A stretch of 64,000 nucleotides of DNA from Haliotis asinina (lineage: Eukaryota; Mollusca; Gastropoda; Lepetellida; Haliotidae). The notes beneath the pieces were generated by a model. That model made no database searches, had not been told where the DNA came from, and worked only from the letters and a program-made list of their open reading frames with translations. The stretch covers positions 54,820,753-54,884,752 of the forward strand of contig NC_090290.1 in NCBI RefSeq assembly GCF_037392515.1, given 5' to 3'. Positions 56,601 to 64,000 of the stretch are shown piece after piece. The position numbers were made by a program, and so were the translations under genes. The stretch's first letter is position 1, and each line of letters starts with the position of its first letter.

Positions 56601-59600
56601 TACGTGGTTTGTTCACATGAATGGCCTACCTCAAACTCCTCCACCTCAATCAGAATCTTCCCAGCTGCTACTCTAGCATCAAATGTCAGTGAAACAGTCT
56701 GGAAATAGGAGTTGATATTAGCCAATCAAACAAGAGTCATCAGCAGATGACATATCTCCCCAACCCCCACATATTTGAAAAGACAAATCTCTGACAGTTA
56801 CTTCTGCCAAGATCTTTTGAAAGGTATGAAATGGTTTTCGAGTTGTGCTCCAGAAACAAAGTCAGCGACATGTTCATGGAACCAAGAAAATAATACATCA
56901 CAAAAAACTGTAAATAGCAAAAGGCACACTTTGGGGTCTGCCACACATATATACCAAGTGACACTCACAGATATTAAGAAGTTTTTGAGTTCTGCACGGG
57001 AAAAGGAACACACCTCTCACTTTTGAGACTAAGTACGAAACGTATCCATAGAAACGGAGAAAATAATAAATCAGAAAAACATGTAAATAGCAAAAGGAAA
57101 TCATACAAAAAAATTGACAGGTCCGAAACTTTAAAACAACATATGCAAGAACACCTTCTACCTCTTCCAGAGAACCTCTGCATGGTTTCTGTTGCCAAGT
57201 ATAATCGGTTAGATAATTCAAAAAATGAAAATGAGTTGTGATTGGTTCGCTCAACTGCTCCATTTTGAGACTAAGTCCAAACTGTTTCCATGGAAACTGA
57301 GAAAATAACAAATCACAAAAACCTGTACATAGCAAAAGGCACCACTTTGGGGTCTGCCACACATATCTACCAAGTTACACTGACAGATATTAAGAAGTTT
57401 TTGAGTTCTGCTTTGGAAACAGAACACACTTCTCACTTTTTGAGAAAAAATATGAATCGTTTCCATGGAAACCAAAAAAATATGAAATGACAAAAACTGT
57501 AACTAGTAAAAGGCACCATTGCAGCTTCTGATTGGTATATCTACCAAGTTTTGCAGAAAAATAGTGAACTGTTTTTGAGTTATGCTCCAGAAACGAAGCA
57601 CATACCTTCATTTTGAGACTAAGTCTGAAACATTTCCATGGAAACAGAGAAAATAAGAAATCACAAAAACCTGTAAATACCAAAAGGCACCACTTTGGGG
57701 CCTGCGACACATACCTACAAAGTTTTGCAGAAAAATATTGAACGGTTTTTGAGTTCTGCTCCGGAAACAAAGCCCACCCCACCATTAGACTAACATCAAA
57801 ATGTTCCATGGAAAAACAAAAAAAATAAAAATGCCCAAACTCTGTAAGTACCAAAATGCACAACTATAGGTTGAGATTATAATATCTATCAAGGTTGGTC
57901 TAAAAATATTGAATGGTTTCTGAGTTATGCTCCAGAAACAATATGCTCACGGACGGACAGACAGATGAGACATCGACTATATCCCCCTGCATTACATGGT
58001 GGGGGGATAAAAACAGCATTCTACAGCCCAAATTCAAACATGGAGAGTGCAATTCCACAATACATTTTGAAAAACATACATGTAAAATTTGAAATATAAA
58101 CAAACCTAAGTTGTTGAACATGTCATACATGGCTGAGACTGAATGGCAGTACTTCCTCTGGGCAATGGAACATTACATCTGGGCCCAGATTTTCGAAGCT
58201 CTCTTAGCAGTAAGATAGTAGTAAATGACATACATCAACATTAACTTACGACTATCTTAGTGCTAAGAGAGCTTTGAAAATCTAGGCCCTGTTTTACATG
58301 TTTACACCCCTGAATTAATGATTTTCAAAGAGTCAGTCATGAATGTCATTCATGTTGAGGCATCATGGTCAGAAAACACATCACACCTTTCTAGATATGT
58401 CATGCAACGATGCCAATGGTCAGATATACAGTGTTGAAGTTCAGGCAGGGTTTTCATCACATTCCTTTTCATTTCTAAGCCTCACCTCTACTGGGTCAAA
58501 CTCTTCATCCGGGACATCTCCTTTATCCACTGCTTGCACCTTCGGTAACCATAGTGACACACTCTTCTTTATATCTTCTCTGGCTTCCTACTCACAAGAG
58601 AATAATTCTTAAAATGTTGATACCAGCTGTGCAAAATGGATTAGTTTGAATGGTGTCTCTTGCCTAACACATCTGCATTAGTTTCCTATCCAACATACAA
58701 ATGTATAAACTTTAGTCAATTCAGTAAGAAGCTAACTTTGAAAATGTGTCTGTTTTATTCAATATTTAGCAACTGATTTCTTAAAGCAAATTCATGGAAA
58801 AACTTCATTCCAAAATATAGTCTGATAAAACATCAACTCCTGTTCTAACTGGCAAACAAGGATATGTTGAATGCAGAGAACATGTTTACAAGATGTAGGT
58901 GGTGCATGGCAATGAGGAAACCCATTTGGTATGTGAAAGGGAGAGCAGACGTAGGCTAGTGAATGTGCAGTGCATAATACATTCTCAGACCTGAAAGGTG
59001 GCGTACAATGTTATAAACCAGGGTCCCGTTTGCTGCCATTGGGCAACACTCATACATGGTAATATGTGTCAGTTGTCAGGTTGGTGTTCAACTTGTCCTT
59101 GTTTGCCTGTACACAATTATTGGTTTCAAATACAACAAGAGAATGATTAACACAGCTGACACACAAACATACTGACGTTTGTGGGCATTTAAAACATCTA
59201 CTACACAGGTGTTACATGAACCTTATTCATAGATAACGTAACCATACACTGACCTCTTTCATGTCTTTAGACAACATGAAGCTGGCCCTGAGCTGATATG
59301 CTTCAGGGTTTTCTCCATCTGTCTCGATAGCCTTCTCCACATTCTCTTGACACTTATTTTCAGCATCGTCATCAAAACTGAAACAAACTTAAACACTTTT
59401 TAAGTGGATACATGAAAACCTTTCCCGAAAGAACAATGAAATAAATTAGCTAAGGTTTCTTTGTTGTACTCAGCAATATTCAAGCTTTGTGGCGATAGTC
59501 TGTATACTTGAAATCTGGATCAGACAATTCAGTGATCAACATCATGAGCACTGATCTATGCAATTGGGATATGATAATGTGTGTCAACCAAATCAGCAAG

Positions 59601-62420
59601 CCTAAACACCTCATCCCATTAGATGCCTCTCACGAGAAGCATGGATTGCTGAAGAACAATTCAAACCCCGATCTTTCATTTTGAGGCATCATCGTCTTTC
59701 CCTAAATCATAAGATAACATTATATGTCAAGCATTAATAAGACACATAAAAATCCATTCTAAGGGATTGGTTCCCAAATGCACAGAGCATTGGTCATGCT
59801 GTTCACCACTAGATTGCCGGGTCCAGACTCGATTAATTACAGACCGCTGCTGGAACATAGATGAGTGTGGTGCAAGACTAAATTCACTCTCACCATACCA
59901 AGGGACAGGCACAAAAGTATTTTTAAATAAGACTATGGAAAAAATAAATGGGTCTATGATGAAAGATTAGAGTACAATATTCCACACCTTTCTCTACAGC
60001 ACCCTCATACTCCCAGCTAGGATCTTTGACATTAATGATCCGGGAACCTATTTTCTGGCCTGGACCATAGGAAGGTGAAGGAGTTTTTTCACAGGATATG
60101 TACACACCACGAGTCTGTCATGTATATCTCTGCAATGGAGCAGAAGGCGTTGGAGATGTCTCTGTCGGTGATGGGTGCGTCATCAGCTCCACGGCACGCT
60201 GCTGCAACCTGATGACAACACGAGACAGTTGTGAATAGATGTTTGAGGATCTTTGGCTGGTCGCCGTTACTGTTAAATTTAAATGAGATACTGAACAAGA
60301 ATGAGTGTGTGATCTAGTTTTACACCGCACTCAGCAATATTCCAGCTATATTGTGGCGGTCTGTAAATAATCAAGTCTGAACCAAACAATCCAGTGATCG
60401 ACAGCATGAGCACCAATCTGCGCAATTGGGAACCGATGACGTCTCAACCAAGTCAGCGAGCCTGGCCACCCAATTCTGTTAGTTGCCTCTGACGACAAGC
60501 ATAGTCGCCTTTATGCTAAAGGCCTATTCTACCCCGTACCTTCATGGGTCCTATCAATGTGGTGCTGGGTGTGACATCAGTCGATAGACCTCATCACCGG
60601 CACTAACCTCACTAGCGACCAACAATGTGGTGCTGGGTTCGATATCAGTCGATAGACCTTGTCACCAGCACTATCCTCACTCGTGACCAGAAATGTGGTG
60701 CTGGGTGTGACATCAGTCGATAGACCTCGTCACCAGCACTATCCTACCTGGTGACCAGTAATGTGGTGCTGGGTATGACATCAGTCAATAGACCTCACCA
60801 CCAGCACTATCCTACCTTGTGACCAGAAATGTGGTGCTGGGTGTGACATCAGTCGATAGACCTTGTCACCAGCACTATCCTCACTCGTGACCAGAAATGT
60901 GGTGCTGGGTGTGACATCAGTCGATAGACCTCGTCACCAGCACTATCCTACCTGGTGACCAGTAATGTGGTGCTGGGTGTGACATCAGTCAATAGACCTC
61001 ACCACCAGCACTATCCTACCTTGTGACCAGAAATGTGGTGCTGGGTGTGACATCAGTCGATAGACCTTGTCACCAGCACTATCCTCACTGGCGACCAACA
61101 ATGTGGTGCTGGGTGTGACATCAGTCGATAGACCTTGTCACCAGCACTATCCATCCTGGTGACCAACAATGTGGTGCTGGGTGTGACATTAGTCGACAGA
61201 CCTCGTCACCAACACTAACCTCATTGGCGACCAACAATGTGGTGCTGGGTGTGACATCAGTCGATAGACCTTGTCACCAGCACTATCCTACCTGGTGACC
61301 AGAAATGTGGTGCTGCGGTGTGACATCAGTCGAGAGACCTCGTCATCAGCACTATCCTCACTGGCGACCAACAATGTGGTGCTGGGTGTGACATCAGTCG
61401 ATAGACCTTGTCACCAGCACTATCCATCCTGGTGACCAACAATGTGGTGCTGGGTGTGACATTAGTCGATAGACCTCGTCACCAGCACTATCCTACCTGG
61501 TGACCAGAAATGTGGTGCTGGGTGTGACATCAGTCGATAGACCTCGTCACCAGCACTATCCTTCCTGGCGACCAGCAGTGTGGTGCTGGATGTGACGTTA
61601 GATGATCCATCTGCACACCATGACTGACCACTAGATCCACACAAATGAGACGTGGAAACTAAAGAGACACAAATGAGAAATGGAGCGTGGCTAAAGCTTG
61701 ACCACAAAGTATCTATAGTGACTGGACTGTAAGTGTCTATTCAGAGAGAGGCAATGCATGCACCATGAACTGACAATCTCACCTCCTTAGCCTCCCTCTC
61801 TCCCTTCTCCTTGATCATCAGGTCAATGCCCTTCTGGAAGCACTGCACAGCCATAGCTCCCTCCATTAGCTGGCCCAGGTACATGTACTTGGTGTGACCC
61901 TCCTCCGGACTGACCTCCACTGCCCGCCCAAAACACTGGAACATGGATGGGAGTGAACGCTTCACAACAGGTGCTTGCAGTATTGCAAGTTAATGCAACA
62001 GACATATAAGGTGATGACTGACCCTCTTCCAGAATTAGTGTAAGCACAGAATCACAATAGGTGGGTGAGTGAGTGAGTGAGTGAGTGAGTGAGTGAGTGA
62101 GTCTGGAGAGTAGAATGAGTGAGTGGGTGTGTAGCTGAGTGAGTGAGGGGTGGATGAGTGAGAGGGTTCATTTTCCCAAATGCCATTTTGAACAGAATAT
62201 AAACTAGGCCAAGGTGGCTATTGTCAAATGTGTCACCAAGTACAGATGACACCACGACTATCTCAGTACATACCTGTTTGGCGCCATCAGTGTTGCCAAC
62301 CTCCAGTAGCAGCGTCCCGACTGTCTCCAAGGCACGGATGTGATCTGGTTCTAGCTCCAAAGCTCGTTGGCAGAACTTCTGGGCCATTTCAAACTCAAAC
62401 CTGTCGATGCAGTCTTCTGC
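53692..62420 (-). CDS. TPR protein, probable assembly chaperone of ribosomal protein L4 (Acl4-like), 5' partial
   Basis: Nine exons join in frame to 334 aa; the N-terminus lies beyond 64000: 62420-62274, 61935-61783, 60208-60108, 59377-59254, 58587-58486, 56698-56630, 55375-55235, 54796-54721 and 53783-53692 (TAG). TPR-type helices are visible: [15 protein letters not shown] with [40 protein letters not shown] with [30 protein letters not shown]; and [33 protein letters not shown] followed by CFDDDAE matches what I recall of the Acl4/UPF0661 family, nuclear-cytosolic chaperones that hold free Rpl4 before ribosome assembly. The C-terminus is very acidic ([18 protein letters not shown]), which fits binding of a basic ribosomal protein. 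Introns hold tandem arrays at 56.4-56.5, 56.8-58.0 and 60.6-61.6 kb. The TPR call is firm, the Acl4 assignment less so. Confidence 0.8.
54955..55122 (-). repeat. SINE family B copy
   Basis: AGTGAGTGAGTGAGTGAGTT, TATTTCAGCAATATCGCATC, AAATGGGCTCACAGATCC, GGGAATCGAACATAAGTG and TTAACCACTAGGCTACCCC. It lies in a TPR-gene intron. Confidence 0.8.
55395..55515 (-). repeat. SINE family A fragment
   Basis: A (GA)n/GTGAGA tail, then TTTACACCGTTCAGC, AGCAATACTAGAGCTATATG and CAGCATGAGCATTGATCTG. Truncated on the right. Confidence 0.65.
55618..55790 (-). repeat. SINE family B copy
   Basis: TTGAGTGAGTGAGTGTGGTT, AGCAAAATTCCAGCAAAATC, AGTGTACCCATGG and GTGATGAGTGGACATTAAAC. Diverged. Confidence 0.7.
56391..56526. 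repeat. Short minisatellite of GTGACATCACTTCCA units
   Basis: GTGACATCACTTCCATT or GTGACATCACTTCCACT alternates with GTGACA spacers about seven times. It ends about 100 bp from a TPR-gene exon donor. Confidence 0.85.
56813..58010. repeat. ~175-bp tandem repeat, about six units
   Basis: Units begin GTTTTTGAGTTCTGCTCC or a variant, with GGAAACAAAG, TTTTGAGACTAAGTC, TTTCCATGGAAAC, GTAAATAGCAAAAGGCACCA and TTTGGGGTCTGCCACACATA. The second unit holds a ~170-bp insert. The last unit ends GGACGGACAGACAGATGAGA, then TATCCCCC and GGGGGGATAA as an inverted pair. It lies between TPR-gene exons. Confidence 0.85.
58181..58289. mobile_element. Palindromic MITE, same family as 3444-3552
   Basis: GGGCCCAGATTTTCGAAGCT, CTCTTAGCAGTAAGATAG and CTATCTTAGTGCTAAGAGAG, GAAAATCTAGGCCC. 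Ends and centre are self-complementary. Confidence 0.85.
59445..59690 (-). repeat. SINE family A copy
   Basis: TACTCAGCAATATTCAAGCT, TGGATCAGACAATTCAGTGA, CATCATGAGCACTGATCTAT, GTGTCAACCAAATCAGCAAG and GAGAAGCATGGATTGCTGAA. Confidence 0.8.
59795..59900 (+). repeat. SINE family A fragment, opposite orientation
   Basis: GGGTCCAGACTCGATTAATT, ACAGACCGCTGCTGGAACAT and GAGTGTGGTGCAAGACTAAA TTCACTC match the family in head-first orientation. Confidence 0.75.
60301..60554 (-). repeat. SINE family A copy, near full length
   Basis: TTTACACCGCACTCAGCAAT, TATTCCAGCTATATTGTGGC, AATCAAGTCTGAACCAAAC, CAATCTGCGCAATTGGGAAC and TATTCTACCCCGTACCTTCA. It directly abuts the 68-bp tandem array. Confidence 0.85.
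60555..61600. repeat. ~68-bp minisatellite, 16 copies
   Basis: Each unit contains AATGTGGTGCTGGGTGTGAC, ATCAGTCGATAGACCTCGTC and ACCAGCACTATCCTCACTGG followed by TGACCA. Two- and three-unit blocks repeat as higher-order groups (TTGTCACC versus CTCGTCACC versus CTCACCACC forms). It fills the intron between two TPR-gene exons. Confidence 0.95.
62062..62102. repeat. (GTGA)n microsatellite
   Basis: About ten GTGA units, followed by a looser GAGTGAGTGG stretch to 62165. Probably a SINE tail remnant, in a TPR-gene intron. Confidence 0.8.
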
Positions 62421-62434
62421 CTGTCAATTGATAT

Positions 62435-62582
62435 TAGTGAGTGAATGAGTATATTTTGACAGCATTTTAGCAATATTCCAGCAATATCATGGTGAGGGAC
62501 ACAAGAAATGGGCTTTACATCTTTTATCCAGATGGGGAACTGAACCCGGATCTTTGGCATAAGGAACCAACGCCTTAATATC
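62435..62582 (-). repeat. SINE family B copy
   Basis: GTGAGTGAATGAGTATATTT, AGCAATATTCCAGCAATATC, GACACAAGAAATGGGCTTTA, GGGGAACTGAACCCGGATCT and CAACGCCTTAATATCATG. Just upstream of the first visible TPR-gene exon. Confidence 0.8.
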
Positions 62583-62589
62583 ATGTTGA

Positions 62590-63240
62590 TTGCTGAACAC
62601 CTGCACTGTGACACTAGGGCTATTAACACTGTTTCTTCTTTTATTAATGATCTAACTTATCTAGGTAGTGAAATCAGATCAGGTTTACACATGCATAATC
62701 AAAAGAACTGCAGTAAAATTTAGCCTAACAACCTTTTTCTAAATTAAAATGAAGCTGGCACATGGCCACGGTTATAAAGGTGGATATCACTGTTGTAATG
62801 ACATAATCATGATAATGGCATTAAGGCATTACTGAAACTTATGAACATAAAAACTGACAAATTGACTAACAAGTTGACAGGGATGTAGAAAAAGTCCAAA
62901 TACTTTTGAAAATAATTTTGATCAAGTAACAATATGTTATCACTGAGTCTGCTACTGGCTGGGTTATGGTATCATTTGCAATGTATTTATTGTAACAATG
63001 ATGATCATGAGACAGATTACAATAACAGTGACTGAATCACGGCAGTATCAATAATTTATTAGTAATACTTTTGTGTCTGGACTGCAATTTCATAGATGCC
63101 TGAAAATACAAAGTACGAGTCCTCAAAAGGACTGGTGGTAAATCCCTGTCTACTGTTTGGGAAGAGGGAGGGTCACTCATAGTCTGATTACACCCTTGCA
63201 ACTATCCTGCAACAGCCTTTTTCAATTGCTATGTGACAGG
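62590..63240. other. TPR-gene intron, nothing recognised
   Basis: AT-rich unique sequence; no upstream TPR-gene exon with the needed phase could be found here. Confidence 0.45.
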
Positions 63241-63640
63241 AACCATCAATAAATAGAGAATCCCACCCAGGTGTCAACTGGGGATATCAAATATATCAAC
63301 ACGAGTTGATGAAGGTACAAATATCTGAGGCTTGCTGAGGATATTTTTACCTTTATCCACAAGTGCTGACATAACTGATATCAGTAGACACAAGGGTGAG
63401 ATTCTATTTATCATCGCAAATCATTCTTCATTAGTTTCATTAGAAGTTTTCAATGAAATTTAACATCTCTGGAAACACTACTGCCAATAGTTTTGCAGTG
63501 CAGCGATGTCACAGTATTGTGACATCATCAACTTTATGACAACATAGCACTGTCTGGGCTTTGTACAAAATCTAATGTCAAAATGAGATCTCCTAATAGA
63601 TACAAGTGATATCTCCTGTGGAACACAGTTTTGGATGACA
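63241..63640 (-). mobile_element. Dispersed non-autonomous element, copy 2
   Basis: Reverse complement of much of 45205-45685. Its left part is a palindrome: AATAGAGAATCCCACCCAGG and AAGGGTGAGATTCTATTTAT, with inner TATATCAACACGAGTTGATG. The CRE sites of copy 1 read GATGTCAC here, consistent with CpG loss. Confidence 0.7.
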
Positions 63641-64000
63641 GAACCTTTAACATGTTTAACATGTCTACGTTTGTCCATGATACTTCTTCACTGTTTGTTC
63701 TATCAAAGATTCAACTGAATTCAGTCAGAGGCTGATATTTGTTTCAAATAATTCATAAAAACTTTAAATTTTCAACATAATTCCATTTATTTTCTCAAGT
63801 TGTCTGCCAAGAGCAGATAGTTGAAATCAGAGATAATTCCCTACAAAATATGATAGTACTGTTCACCTAAATGTTATATTTGGTATTATACTAGTATTTT
63901 TGTTGGGTGGAATCCAATCCCAAACCCTCACAGTCAAGCACCTGATAGCCAGCAACAGTGACCTAGCCTACTCAGCCACCAGATCAGACACAACTAGTAC
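63641..64000. other. TPR-gene intron or upstream DNA
   Basis: No exon recognised. The end (63895-63990) carries a GGAATCCAATCCCAAACCC segment resembling the antisense of a tRNA-type B box, so a SINE-like element may run out of the window. Confidence 0.35.

Noticed and set aside
56898-57863. Overlapping 150-codon frames on minus at 56.9-57.9 kb
   Set aside because: They follow the ~175-bp tandem repeat and lie in a TPR-gene intron.
1-64000. LTR retroelement, Polinton or integrated virus copies
   Set aside because: No long direct terminal repeats, capsid-, integrase- or polymerase-like regions of those families were recognised anywhere in the window.

Overview
The window looks like invertebrate, almost certainly gastropod, nuclear DNA, most likely abalone (Haliotis) or a close vetigastropod. 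The reasons are AT-rich sequence, small exons with GT-AG introns, TTAA/TA-target MITEs, many simple repeats, and dozens of copies of two SINE-like families ending in a (GTGA/TCAC)n tail of the kind I associate with abalone. There are no bacterial, CRISPR or operon features. The species call rests on family-level recognition, not on a database match.

Five host protein genes can be read. (1) 1008-2303 (+) is an intronless, divergent class A GPCR. (2) 11142-22673 (-) is dynactin subunit 2 (dynamitin, DCTN2); all 13 coding exons join in frame to 403 aa. (3) 24782-32564 (+) is serine/threonine kinase 16 (STK16); seven coding exons give 308 aa with an MGCIC lipidation N-terminus. (4) 41673-50771 (+) is a small secreted protein with one V-type Ig domain and a hydrophobic C-terminus suggesting a GPI anchor; three exons give 169 aa. 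(5) 53692-62420 (-) is a TPR protein resembling the assembly chaperone of ribosomal protein L4 (Acl4 family); nine exons are seen, and the 5' end lies beyond 64000.

DCTN2 and STK16 are head to head. The DCTN2 ATG lies at a TATA-less promoter with a TCTCGCGAGA palindrome and nearby ETS-type and YY1-like sites. This suggests a shared housekeeping promoter serving vesicle/dynein transport on one side and a Golgi kinase on the other. The other genes have no obvious functional link.

The remaining sequence is introns and intergenic DNA rich in repeats. Main items: a 31-copy 60-bp minisatellite in the last STK16 intron; a 16-copy ~42-bp array carrying tRNA A-box-like modules (37.6-38.2 kb); a 16-copy ~68-bp array (60.6-61.6 kb); a ~175-bp array (56.8-58.0 kb); a 1.6-kb TTAA-flanked element in DCTN2 intron 1; a 1.03-kb foldback element (40.1-41.2 kb); a LINE 3' end (47.3-47.7 kb); a Tigger-like MITE (36.1 kb); hAT-like remnants (7.5-8.3 and 38.8-39.2 kb); and a pair of related palindromic elements at 45.2 and 63.4 kb. 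I found no clear evidence for a wholly new system. The best leads are the Ig/GPI orphan gene, the STK16 leader with alternative starts, the decoy splice-donor repeats in DCTN2, and the A-box minisatellite.
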